A stretch of 64,000 bases of DNA, from NCBI GenBank assembly GCA_963776565.1, contig CAVZNF010000004.1, forward strand, positions 62,001 through 126,000, written 5' to 3'. The notes under the pieces are model-generated. The model saw nothing but the letters and a program-made list of their open reading frames with translations. It was not told the DNA's origin and searched no databases. This DNA is from GMQP-bins7 sp963776565 (GTDB taxonomy: Bacteria; Actinomycetota; Thermoleophilia; Gaiellales; Gaiellaceae). The position numbers and the translations under genes were made by a program. This document shows positions 37,876 through 47,194 of the stretch, one piece after another (within the stretch, counting starts at the first letter, position 1; each line of letters begins with the position of its first letter).

Positions 37876-38823
37876 TCAGCCGGCGATCAGCGCGCGTGCG
37901 TAGTCGGCGGCGTCGAAGGGGCGCAGATCGTCGACCCCTTCCCCGACACCGACGAGCTTCACGGGGAGGCCGAGCTCGACGGCAATCGCGATCGCGACGC
38001 CGCCTCGAGCGCTGCCGTCCAGCTTCGTCAGCGCCACTCCGGTGACGCCCACGGTGTCGCCGAAGAGCCGCGCCTGCTGCAGACCGTTCTGGCCCGTCGT
38101 CGCATCGACCACGAGGAGCACTTCGTGCGGGGCGCCTTCGACTCGCCCGGCAATGACGCGCTGCACCTTCTCGAGCTCGGCCATGAGGTTCGACTGCGTA
38201 TGCAAGCGACCGGCCGTATCCACGATCGCGACGTCGCAGCCGCGAGCCCGCGCCGCCTCGACGGCGTCGAACGCGACGGCCGCCGGATCTGCTCCGCGTG
38301 GCGCTCCGACGAAGTCGGCGCCCGCTCGCTCCGCCCAGATTTCGAGCTGTTCCTCGGCGGCGGCTCGAAACGTGTCGGCCGCGCCGACGAGCACCGAGCG
38401 GCCGTGCTCGGAGAGCTTGCGGGCGAGCTTCCCGATCGTCGTCGTCTTTCCGGTGCCGTTCACACCCACGACGAGAACCACGCTCGGGTCGCCACCAAGG
38501 ACGAGCGTCGGTGGCTCGCCGAAGAGCGCCTCGACCTCCTCGACGAGTGCGTGCTCGAGATCTCCGGCGACGCCGCGCGCCTCCAGCCTGCGCACGATCT
38601 CGGCCGTCGCGGGAACACCGACGTCGCTGCGAATGAGCGCCTCCTCGAGCCGTTCCCAGGCCTCGTCGTCCGAGGAGTCGAACGCCGCCGATGCGAGCTC
38701 GGCGGTCAGCGCGCGGCGGCTCTTCGCCAGCGACTCGCGCATGCGTCCGAAGAAGCCAGCGCTCTCGGGCTCGTCCTCCGCGGTGACCTCGTCGCCGAGG
38801 AGCTCGGCCCAGGTGCGACTCAC
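37876..38823 (-). CDS. ftsY: SRP receptor FtsY
   Basis: A 315-aa FtsY GTPase. The N-terminal A region is short and acidic, without a membrane span. The NG domain has GVNGTGKTTTIGKLA, DTFRAAAEEQL, DTAGRLHTQSNLM, TKLDGSARGGVAIA and ends VDDLRPFDAADYARALI. The GTG start overlaps the smc stop (38820-38823), so it is coupled to smc as in many bacteria. Confidence 0.96.
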   Translation of the reverse strand: MSRTWAELLGDEVTAEDEPESAGFFGRMRESLAKSRRALTAELASAAFDSSDDEAWERLEEALIRSDVGVPATAEIVRRLEARGVAGDLEHALVEEVEALFGEPPTLVLGGDPSVVLVVGVNGTGKTTTIGKLARKLSEHGRSVLVGAADTFRAAAEEQLEIWAERAGADFVGAPRGADPAAVAFDAVEAARARGCDVAIVDTAGRLHTQSNLMAELEKVQRVIAGRVEGAPHEVLLVVDATTGQNGLQQARLFGDTVGVTGVALTKLDGSARGGVAIAIAVELGLPVKLVGVGEGVDDLRPFDAADYARALIAG

Positions 38824-41470
38824 GCCGTGGCGGCGAGCGCCTGCTGGTGCTGCGGGAGCCGCCGGGAGACGACCTGCGACACGCCGTCCGGGCCCATCGT
38901 CACGCCGTAGAGGATATCCGCGGCCTCCATCGTCCTCTTCTGGTGGGTGACCACGACGAACTGCGCGCGATCCGCGTAGCGGCGCAGGAGCTCGACGAAG
39001 CGGGCGATGTTGGTGTCATCGAGAGCGGCCTCGACCTCGTCGAGGAGGTAGAAGGCGCACGGCCGGGCGAGGAAGAGCGCGAAGAGGAACGAGATCGCCC
39101 CGAGCGCTTTTTCACCGCCGGAGAGGAGCGACAGTCGCGTGACGCGCTTCCCGGCAGGACGCAACTCGACCTCGACACCGGGCTCGCCGCCTTCCTCTTC
39201 GGACTCGACGAGCCGTAGCCGGCCCTCACCGCCGGGGAAGAGCGTCGATGCGACCTCCTCGAAGTGCTCGGCGACCGCCGCGAACGTCTCGGCGAACCGG
39301 CGCTCCACGGTCGCCGTAAGCTCGGCCCGCAGCTTCTCGAGCTCCTCGAGGCTCTGCTCGAGGTCCTCACGCTGCGTCTTGAGGTCGGTCAGGCGCTCCT
39401 TCTCCGCCTCGTACTCCTCGCGCGCGAGCGGATTGACCTGACCGAGCGTGATCCGCCGCGCCTCGATGCGCTCGACGCGATGCGCGAGCTCGGCGCGGTC
39501 ATCGCCCTCAGCAGGCTCGATCGGCCCGGCGGTCTCGAGTCGGCGCGCGGCTTCCGCGACCTCGGCGTCGACCCGCGCGATCTCGACCTCCGCGGCAGAG
39601 ACTGCGGCGCTCGCCTCTTCGAGCTCGCGACGGAGGTTCACCTCCGTTGCGCCGAGCGTCCGCAGCTCCTCGCCGAGCTCACCCGCCCGCGTCGAACCCG
39701 CGTCGACACGCGCGCGAAGGGGCGCCTCGAAGCGACTCGCCGCGCGCTGAGCAGCGGCGATTCCGTCGCTGAGGCGGGCGGCCACTGTCGACGATCCGTG
39801 CGTGCAGCTGCGCATCGAGCGTCGCTGGGCGCACGCGTGGCGTCTTGCCGTACGCCGCCTCGGCGACGCGCGCCCGGCTGGAGGTCTCCTCTGCGAGGCG
39901 GGTTGCCTCCGCCAGCTGCGCTTCGAGCCCGACGGCTTCCGCGTGGAGCGCCGTACGCCGACCCTGCAGCTCGAGCAGCACGGCCTCGGCGGTCTCCCCG
40001 ACGAACCAGAGCTCGCCGCGACTCGGGTCGTACCCGAAGCCCTCGGGCGTGACCGACGGTGCGGTGACGTCCAGCAGCGTGTCGATGGGGACGACCGGAT
40101 ACTCGGCGACGATCTCCTGCGGCGATCGGCCGGTGAGGACGGTCAGGCTGCCGAGTCCGGACGCGCGCGCCCGCTGGAGGAGCGCGAGCCCGACGGCGGC
40201 GTCGTCCGCGAGCACGGCCGACGCGCGAGCGCGCAATGCAGCAGCGACCGCTCGCTCGGCGCCCGGCTCGATGTCGAGCGCGGCGAGGGCGAGCCTGGCG
40301 CCGTCCTCGGCCAGAGCGCGAGCAGCGGGCGGAAGGCCCTCCTGCTCGGCGAGCGCCTGATCGAGCGCTCGAACCCGCTCACGGACGAGCTCGACCCGCT
40401 CATCCAGCGCGACCCGCTCGCGCTCGGCGCTCCGGGCAGCCTCGGCTGTCTGGATCGCCTCGAGTCTCGAGACGTGCGGCGTCGTTCGGCTCAGCGGTAG
40501 TCGCCTCAGCCGGAGTCTCCGCGCGGAAGCGCTCCAGCAGCGCAGCAGCCGACTCCGCACGCAGCTCGAGCCGCTCGATTCCGCCCTGCAACCGGTAGCG
40601 AGCCGCGACCGCGGACTCGCGTCGTCCGGCCGCGTCCGAGAGCTCCTCCTCGGCTCTCGCCCGCTCGCGGAGAAGTCCCTCGAGTCGGCCCTGGGCGCCT
40701 CGCTTTGCGAACGCCGCAGTCTCGCGACGCTCCTCCGCCTCCGCGCGTCTCGAACCGGAGTCGGCGAGATCGAGCTGCGCTATCCGCGCGTTCAGCGAGG
40801 CGATCTCGAGGACGAGCTTCTCCGCGCGCTCTGCCGCGGTCGCCTGCAGCGCGAGCGGCCGCAGTCGTTTTCGAACCTCCTCCTCGACGTCGCGGGCGCG
40901 TTCGACCTGAAGCGCAACACGCGCCAGCTTCAGCTCCGCGCGGTGCCGTCGGCGCTTGAACTTCCCGAGCCCTGCGGCCTCCTCGACGAACGCCCGCCGG
41001 TCCTCCGGCTTCGACGCGAGCACCTGCTCGACCTTGCCCTGTCCCACGATCGAGTGCATCGCCGAGCCGAGACCGACGTCGGCGAGGATCTCGACGAGAT
41101 CGGTGCGCCGCACCGCCGCGCGATTGACGAGGTACTGACCCTCCGCTCCGCGCACGAGCCGCCTCGCGATCGAGACCTCGGAGAAGTCGAGATCCGGCCA
41201 TGTTCCGTCCTCGTTGTCGAAGACGAGCTCGACCTCGCAGTGCTCAGCCGCCTTCCGATCGCCGCCGCCCGCGAACAGCACGTCGTCGGGCTTCTCGGCG
41301 CGCAGCTCCGACGGCGTCAGCGATCCCGCCGCCCAGACGATCGCGTCGGCGATGTTCGACTTTCCGGAGCCGTTCGGCCCGACGATGACGGCGACGCCCG
41401 GCTCGAGCGAGATCTCGAGGGTGTCCGGGAACGACTTGAAGCCGCGGATGCGAAGCGAGCGCAGGTGCAC
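38820..41470 (-). CDS. smc: Chromosome segregation protein SMC, compact form (two frame breaks)
   Basis: A condensin SMC of about 882 aa once two single-base breaks (near 40465 and 39790) are repaired; typical SMC is about 1150-1200 aa. Walker A is GPNGSGKSN (31-39), with FKSF at residues 11-14. The signature LSLLSGGEKALGAISFLFAL, Walker B FYLLDEVEAALDD and the D-loop are intact. Arms are short, about 210-230 residues each. The hinge (near 378-490) keeps the first half (AVAAALRARASAVLADD, LGSLTVL), but the second half is replaced by GFGYDPSRGELWFVGETAEAV, without the usual GG motif. Coupled to ftsY. No scpA or scpB is in the window. Confidence 0.9.
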
Positions 41471-41526
41471 CGAGGCCGCATTCTCACCCCGCGCCCGGAC
41501 GGCGCGACGCGCGGATCCCGAACGCT

Positions 41527-42153
41527 CTAGATGCGCTCGGGCACGACACCGAGCGCCTCGAGCGCCTGGCGCGCGGCCTCCTGCTCCGCAGCCTTCTTCG
41601 TCGAGCCCCGCCCCACTCCCAGCTGCTCGCCCGCGACGGCCGCAGCACAGACGAAGCGGCGGTCGTGCGGCGGGCCCTCGACCTCGAGCACGGTGTAGTG
41701 CACCTGGTTCCCCGAGCGCGCGAGGGCCTCCTGGAGCTCGGTCTTGTAGTCGACGTGGCTCGTGCGGGCGTACTCGATCCGCTCGTCGAACGCGTCGACG
41801 ATCGCCGGCTCGATCCGCTCGAACCCGAGCTCGAGATAGACGGCCGCGATCGCGGCCTCGAGCACCGCGGCGAGCACGTTTCGGCTCCGCGAGATGCGCT
41901 GGAGCTCGTCCTTCGGGACAGAGCCGGCGTAGTCGAGGAGCTGGTCGCCGAGCCCGAGCTCCTTCGCGACCGCCGCGCAGCTCTGCCGCGAGACGACATG
42001 CGCCCGGATCTTCGCGAGGCGACCCTCCGAGGCCGCGCTGAATCGGTCGAATACCGCTCGCGCGATCGCGAGCTCGAGCACGCTGTCGCCCAGGAACTCG
42101 AGCCGCTCGTACGACTCCGCGCGGTCCTCTGCCCAGGAGGCGTGCGTGAACAC
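41527..42153 (-). CDS. rnc: Ribonuclease III (5' end uncertain)
   Basis: A double-stranded RNA endonuclease. The signature ERLEFLGDSVLELAIA has the active-site Glu and Asp, and the C-terminal dsRNA-binding domain reads DYKTELQEALARSGNQVHYT and GRGSTKKAAEQEAARQALEAL. The second acidic pair is LAAVLEAAIAAVYLE, where the Asp equivalent to E. coli D114 is Ala and E117 is kept. The GTG at 42153 leaves only 18 residues before the signature. About 25 in-frame codons upstream (LGRLISELPAERLAQ) look like the missing helix but have no normal start codon, so a base error or an unusual start is likely. Confidence 0.9.
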   Translation of the reverse strand: MFTHASWAEDRAESYERLEFLGDSVLELAIARAVFDRFSAASEGRLAKIRAHVVSRQSCAAVAKELGLGDQLLDYAGSVPKDELQRISRSRNVLAAVLEAAIAAVYLELGFERIEPAIVDAFDERIEYARTSHVDYKTELQEALARSGNQVHYTVLEVEGPPHDRRFVCAAAVAGEQLGVGRGSTKKAAEQEAARQALEALGVVPERI

Positions 42154-42226
42154 CTGCGCGAGCCGTTCGGCCGGCAGCTCCGAGATGAGGCGGCCGAGCT
42201 CGTGCGGCCCGACCTCGTGGCCGGGC

Positions 42227-42475
42227 TCAGCCCTGATGCGCGATGACGTAGTCGATCGCCTTGCCGACGGTCGTGAGGTCGCGGGCGTCCTCGTCCGGAA
42301 TCTTCAACCCGAACTGGTCCTCGAGGTCCATCACGACCTCCACCAGATCGAGCGAGTCCGCGCCGAGGTCTTCCTCGAACGACGCATCTTCGGTGATCTC
42401 GCTCTCGTCGATGCCGAGCTTCTCGCTCAGCGCGCCTTTGACCTGCTCGAGGATCTCCTCACGCGAAGTTGCCAT
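42227..42475 (-). CDS. acpP: Acyl carrier protein
   Basis: An 82-aa ACP with the phosphopantetheine Ser in GADSLDLVEVVMDLE and the usual acidic composition. Carries acyl chains in fatty acid synthesis. It lies between plsX and rnc as in Bacillus. Confidence 0.97.
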   Translation of the reverse strand: MATSREEILEQVKGALSEKLGIDESEITEDASFEEDLGADSLDLVEVVMDLEDQFGLKIPDEDARDLTTVGKAIDYVIAHQG

Positions 42476-42485
42476 CCCTGAAATC

Positions 42486-43487
42486 TCACCTCTCTGCCGT
42501 CGGGGTCGTGGAGCGCGCCGATGCTAACACGCCGGGCGACAGGCGCTCTTGCAGGCGTTCGACAACGCGGTGCTCCACTCCACGAGCTCCGAGACGGATG
42601 GCGTTGGCGATAGCGATGCGGGAGCTCGAGCCGTGCGCGATGACGACCAAACCGTTGAGTCCAAGGAGGTAGCCACCGCCGTACGTCTCGGGATCGAGGC
42701 GCTCTCGAAGCCTCCGCGCAGCCGGACGCATCAGCGCGCCGCCGAGCCTGCCGCGCAACGAGGACTCCAGCTCGGTCCGCAGCGCGTCGAGCAGGCTCCG
42801 CACGGTGCCTTCAAGCGTCTTCAGCGCGACGTTCCCGGTGAAGCCGTCCGCGACCACGACGTCGGCGTCGCCTTCGAGGAGCCCGCGGCCCTCCATGTTC
42901 CCTCCGAAGTGGAGCTCGGCAGCCCGAAGGAGCTCGTGCGCCTCGATCGTCAGCTGGTTGCCCTTCTCGTCTTCCTCGCCGATGGACAGCAAGCGCACGT
43001 CCGGACGCTGCACGCCGAGGATCTCCTCCGCGAACACCGAGCCCATGTGCGCGAACTGGAGGAGGTGCTCGGGCCGTGCGTCGGCATTGGCGCCGGCGTC
43101 GATGAGGACGCTCTGGCCACGCTTCGTCGGGATCACGACGGCGATTCCGGGGCGGTGAACGCCGGGCATCCGCCGGATGTGAAGCAGCGACGCCGCGAGC
43201 ATCGCCCCCGTGTTGCCGGCGGACACGACGACGTCGGCATCACCGTCTCCGACCGCGCGGACTGCGCGTACGAGCGACGAGTTCGTCTTCGCCCTGACGG
43301 ACTCGACGGCGTGCTCGTCCATCGCGATCGCCTCGGACGCCTCCACGAGCGCAAGCCCGTGCGGGTCGAGGGAAGCGGGACCGAAGAGCGTCGGCTGAAT
43401 CTCCGGCGAAGCAGCGGCGGCGGCCCCCGCCACGATCTCGTCGGGAGCTCGGTCGCCCCCGAGCGCATCGACGGCAACGCGGATCAT
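42486..43487 (-). CDS. plsX: Phosphate acyltransferase PlsX
   Basis: A 333-aa PlsX that makes acyl-phosphate from acyl-ACP for phospholipid synthesis at the membrane surface. It begins MIRVAVDALGGDRAPDEIVAG; conserved parts include VVSAGNTGAMLAASL, GNMEGRGLLEGDADVVVADGFTGNVALKTLEG and YGGGYLLGLNGLVVIAHGSS. The ATG at 43487 is 16 bases from the rpmF stop. Confidence 0.96.
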   Translation of the reverse strand: MIRVAVDALGGDRAPDEIVAGAAAAASPEIQPTLFGPASLDPHGLALVEASEAIAMDEHAVESVRAKTNSSLVRAVRAVGDGDADVVVSAGNTGAMLAASLLHIRRMPGVHRPGIAVVIPTKRGQSVLIDAGANADARPEHLLQFAHMGSVFAEEILGVQRPDVRLLSIGEEDEKGNQLTIEAHELLRAAELHFGGNMEGRGLLEGDADVVVADGFTGNVALKTLEGTVRSLLDALRTELESSLRGRLGGALMRPAARRLRERLDPETYGGGYLLGLNGLVVIAHGSSSRIAIANAIRLGARGVEHRVVERLQERLSPGVLASARSTTPTAER

Positions 43488-43503
43488 TGTGTGGAGTCTC
43501 GCT

Positions 43504-43692
43504 CTACGGCGCGTCGAGGCGGAGCGGCTCGACGTCCCGGCCCTTGTAGGTCTTGCAGTTCGGGCAGACGCGATGAGGCCGCTTCGGCTGCTTGCAGGTC
43601 GGGCAGACCTGGACGTGCGGGATCGTGATCGCGTGCTGCGCGCGACGCTTGTCGCGCCTCGACCTCGACGTTTTTCGCTTCGGAACGGCCAT
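43504..43692 (-). CDS. rpmF: 50S ribosomal protein L32
   Basis: A 62-aa L32: MAVPKRKTSRSRRDKRRAQH, then two Cys pairs (CPTCKQ and CPNCKTY) that bind zinc, so this is the zinc (C+) form. It precedes plsX, as is typical. Confidence 0.97.
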   Translation of the reverse strand: MAVPKRKTSRSRRDKRRAQHAITIPHVQVCPTCKQPKRPHRVCPNCKTYKGRDVEPLRLDAP

Positions 43693-43705
43693 GAGCGGCT
43701 GGGCA

Positions 43706-45294
43706 CTATAGCGGGAGCGCCAGCTCCCTCGTCGGCGCGATCCGCTCGAGAAACCGTCGATCGTGCGAGACGACGACGAGGGTTCCGGCGAAGCCCGCGA
43801 GCGCCGACTCGAGCTGTTCGACGGCTTCGACGTCGAGGTGGTTTGTCGGCTCGTCGAGAATCAGGAGGTTCACTCCGCGCGCCTGCAGCTCCGCGAGATG
43901 GGCGCGCGTTCGTTCCCCCGGAGAGAGGGACGAGCACGGTCGCCCGACGTGATCAAGCCCGAGCCCGAACTTCGCGAGCAGCGTCCGCGACATCGACCGA
44001 GGACAGACCGGTGCGTGACACGAGCTCGTCGACGAGGGCGACGTCGCCGTCGTACGCGGCACGCTCCTGGCCGATGGTGCCGATGACCGTTCGCCTACCG
44101 ACCCGTCGCGTGCCGGTGACCAGCGCGACGTCGCCGAGGAGCATCCCCAGCAGGGTCGACTTGCCGGCACCGTTCCGACCGACGATCGACAGTCGCTCCC
44201 CGGGCGCGAGATCGACATGCACCGGCCCGAGCCTGAACGCGCCTCGCTGCCCCACAGCCGCATCGAGGCTCAGAACGTGGTCGGAGAGCCGAGAGCCGCC
44301 AGCGAGAGTGAGATTGAGCTCCCAGGGCTCGAACGGCTTCTCGGGCAGCTCGTTGCGACCGAGGAGCCGCTCTGCCTGGCGCACCTTGGTCTCGAGGGCA
44401 TGCGTCGCGCGCCGATCGGCGCCTCCCGTCTTGTTTCCCAGGGCACGCGCCCTTCGAGCGAGCCTCCGTTCGTCGCGTGCTCAGGAGCTCGGCGAGCTGC
44501 TTGCGGCGCACCTGCGCCTGCTCGAACTCAGCCAGTGCCGCCGCGCGCTCTTTGTCGCGCGCGGTCTCGTAGTCGGTCCAGCCGCCCGCCCACTCCCGCA
44601 ACTGCCGCGATCTCGGATCAATGGCCGCGATCCGGTCGACCGTGCCGTCCAGGAGCTCGCGGTCGTGGGACACGAGGATGAGAGCTCCCGCAAAGGACCC
44701 GAGGAAGCGCTCGAGTCGCTCCAGACCGTCGAAGTCGAGGTCGTTCGTCGGCTCGTCGAGCAGGAGCACGTCGTAGCGGGAGAGGAGGATCGACGCAAGC
44801 GCGACCCGCGCAGCCTCCCCGCCGGACAGGCCGTCGCGAGTGCGTTCGAGGTCGACGTCGAGGCCGAGGTCGGCGCACACCGTCCGGGCTCGCGCCTCGA
44901 AGTCGGCACCCCCGAGCGCCAGGTAGCGCTCGAGCGCATGGGAGTAGCGCTCCTCCGCGACCTCGCCACGGGCGAGCGCTCCTGCGGCGTCCTCGAGCTC
45001 ACGCTCCGCGCCGAGCACGCCGGCTCGACGGCCCAGCGTCACGATGATCGACTCACCAGGCTCGACGCGCCGCTCCTGCTCGAGATAGCCGACCGTCAGC
45101 GACTCGGGAGCACGACTGACGGCGCCCTCGTCGGGCGATTCCACCCCGGCCAGGAGGCGGAGCAGCGTCGACTTGCCGACACCGTTGGGGCCGACGAGAC
45201 CGATCCGCGCATGCGGACCGACGGCAAGCGTGACCCGGTCGAGAACGACCTGCGCGCCATAGCTCTTGGTGATGTCTGCGAGTTGCACTCGCAT
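43706..45294 (-). CDS. ABC-F family ATPase (two frame breaks)
   Basis: A twin-ATPase ribosome-associated protein of about 528 aa without membrane spans. The first domain has GPNGVGKSTLLRLLAG, LSGGEAARVALASIL and LLLDEPTNDLD; after the linker the second has GRNGAGKSTLLGMLLG and LLILDEPTNHLDVEAVE. Two frame breaks cut it, near 44450 (joining SK to ARALGNKTGG) and near 43990 (joining SSVDVADA to RTLLAKFGL); both fit extra bases. The signature of the second domain is SLSPGERTRAHLAEL. ABC-F proteins rescue or protect ribosomes; the subgroup is undetermined. A hairpin lies 30 bases upstream of its ATG. Confidence 0.87.
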
Positions 45295-45322
45295 CGACGG
45301 ACCTCCGGAAACCGTGTTTGAC

Positions 45323-45345
45323 GCGCACGCGCGCTTCGCGTGCGC
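45323..45345. promoter_or_regulatory. Hairpin in the leader of the ABC-F gene
   Basis: GCGCACGCG (45323-45331) and CGCGTGCGC (45337-45345) are perfect 9-bp arms around CGCTT, 29 bases before the start codon of the leftward ABC-F gene. A second palindrome, CCGTCA-TG-TGACGG (45372-45385), is a little further out. ABC-F genes are often controlled by leader structures; here this is only a positional hint. Confidence 0.45.
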
Positions 45346-45418
45346 AGAAAACGGGGAATGAGCCGGTCAGTCCGTCATGTGACGGCGCATACGCGCCGCC
45401 GCGCATCGTAGTCGACGG

Positions 45419-45446
45419 TGTAAGGCCGATGTAAGGCGGTGTAAGG
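45419..45446 (+). promoter_or_regulatory. Three TGTAAGG direct repeats at one-turn spacing
   Basis: TGTAAGG occurs at 45419-45425, 45430-45436 and 45440-45446, spaced 11 and 10 bases. Such same-face direct repeats are the usual binding pattern for OmpR/PhoB- or SARP-type activators. They end about 38 bases before a possible -10 (CATAAC, 45485-45490) and 69 bases before the start codon of the rightward secreted Ig-like protein. Confidence 0.5.
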
Positions 45447-45514
45447 GCTCCGCAAGAGATCACGGCGCGCCGGCGCCGAAGTCGTCATAACGGGTGTCGA
45501 CCAAGGAGGTTGAT

Positions 45515-46607
45515 ATGTCATCGAGGGGAGCAGTCGTACTGGCACTCGCGCTGACCGCGCTTGCCGTCCCACTCGGCGAGGGCGTCGCGGCGCAGGCAAC
45601 GCTACCCACCAACACCGGCGAGCCCGCGATCAGCGGGCGCGCCGAGCAGGGCGTCCGTCTCAATGCGTCCACGGGCACGTGGACCGGAACGAAACCGATC
45701 TCGTACGCGTACCAGTGGGTGCGTTGCGGTGTCGACGGCGGACAGCCGGACGGAGGTAACTGCGCGATCGTGTCGGGCGCGACCGACAATCGCTACCGGC
45801 TCGTCAGCGCCGACGTCGGCTTTCGGATGCGCGTTCGCGTCACCGCAACCAACGCCGAGGGCTCGCGGACGGCCGCTTCGAACCCCACGGCCGTCGTCGG
45901 GGGGCCGCCGGTGAACACGTCGACGCCGACCGTTCGCGGCACGATGACGGTCGGCTCGGTGGTGACGGCCGATCCAGGATCGTGGACCGGCGTCCAGCCG
46001 ATCTCGTACTCGTACCGCTGGCTTCGATGCAACACGCAGGGAGGAAGCTGCGTCTCGATCGCCGGGGCGACGGGTCAGACGTATCGGTTGACGTCCGCAG
46101 ACGTCAACCGCAAGATCCGCTTCAACGTCACCGCGCGGAACTCGCGTGGGTCGACGACGGTCATCTCGGGAGAGTCGCCGATCGTCACGGAACCGCTCCC
46201 CGGCGGGGCGATCAAGCTGCCGAGCGGCGAGACGTCGATTCCAGCGACGAGCGTGCCGTCGAACCAGCGACTCATCGTCTCGGTCGTGCAGTTCTCGCCG
46301 AGCCCGGTGACGAGCCAAAGCCAGCCGATCACCGTGCGCGTTCGAGTGAAGGACACGCGCGGGTTCGTGATCCGCGATGCGCTCGTCTTCGTCCGCTCAA
46401 CCCCGAGAGTGACCTCGGGTGGAGATCGACAAGCGACGACGGTCGACGGGTGGGTCACCTACCAGCTCGCGCCCGAACGGCAACTTCCCGAAGCCCCGAA
46501 ACGGGTTCAACGTGCAGTTCTTCGTGAAGGCGTATCGATCGGGCGACCCTGCGCTCGCAGGTATTGCCGCCTACCGACTGGTGCAGGTTCGCCTGGCCGG
46601 GGGATAG
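45515..46607 (+). CDS. Secreted Ig-like repeat protein (one frame break)
   Basis: An exported protein of about 363 aa. The ATG at 45515 follows AAGGAGG and the signal segment VVLALALTALAVPLGEGVAAQA. Two Ig-like repeats of about 95 residues follow, each with WxGT/WTGV, PISYxYxWxRC and the RL(V/T)SADV(G/N) strand; each contains a Cys pair. A third beta domain (VQFSPSPVTSQSQPITVRVRVKDTRG) resembles an Ig/Big-type fold. The break near 46467 fits one extra base and restores RPNGNFPKPRNGFNVQFFVKA to the stop at 46607. Surface structural role likely. Confidence 0.82.
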
Positions 46608-46611
46608 AGCC

Positions 46612-47121
46612 TCACAGCGTCTCCTTGAGCCCTTCGAGCGCGGCCCAACGCGGGTCCGGGTCGCGCTCGAGGTGCTCGTGTGGCTCGACGTTGAGATCCT
46701 TCCCGCAGACGGGGCAGAGCCCGGCGCAGTCCGGCCGACAGAGAATCTGATCCGGGAGCTCCAGCGCAACGGCATCGCGCGCCCACGTGCTGAGCTGGAG
46801 GTGGTCGCGCACGACGTAGTCGGAATGGAGCTCGTCCGAGACGGGCGCGTCGAGATCGTGGAACTCGCGGGCGGAGACCGTGCTGTCGAGCTCCGCGAAG
46901 CCGAGGCAGCGCATGCACACGCCACTCACGTGCACGGCGAGGCGCATGTCGAAGACCATCGCGCCCGACGCCTGCGCGATCTCGAGGTCGACCGGCATCG
47001 TGCCCGGTGACGCCTCGTAGCGCTGCCCACCAAGCACGAAAGGCTCGAGCTCGACGTCCAGCGTTTCCGTGCGCACCTCGCCGGGACGAAGCCGGAGTGT
47101 CCTGAGATCGACGGTTGTCAC
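46612..47121 (-). CDS. DUF177/YceD family protein
   Basis: A 169-aa protein of the YceD family, usually beside rpmF; here the ABC-F and Ig-like genes lie between. It has GVCMRCLGFAELD and a C-terminal CRPDCAGLCPVCGKDLNVEPHEH cluster (split here as CRPDCAGLCPVCGKD), the family's conserved Cys/Pro region. A GTG start at 47121 lacks a clear ribosome site. Plant and bacterial members affect 23S rRNA accumulation. It converges on the Ig-like gene. Confidence 0.87.
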   Translation of the reverse strand: MTTVDLRTLRLRPGEVRTETLDVELEPFVLGGQRYEASPGTMPVDLEIAQASGAMVFDMRLAVHVSGVCMRCLGFAELDSTVSAREFHDLDAPVSDELHSDYVVRDHLQLSTWARDAVALELPDQILCRPDCAGLCPVCGKDLNVEPHEHLERDPDPRWAALEGLKETL

Positions 47122-47194
47122 CGGAGGAGGGTAGCGCCCGTGCTTGGGCGCGCGAGCTACATAAGACTCTCTGTTGGCTTGGTATAACACGATC

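Noticed and set aside
38820..41470. Programmed frameshifting in smc, trxB and ribD
   Set aside because: No common slippery site or stimulator was seen, and the same pattern occurs in many unrelated genes.
46608..46611. Terminator between the Ig-like gene and yceD
   Set aside because: Only four bases separate the convergent stops, and no hairpin lies between them.
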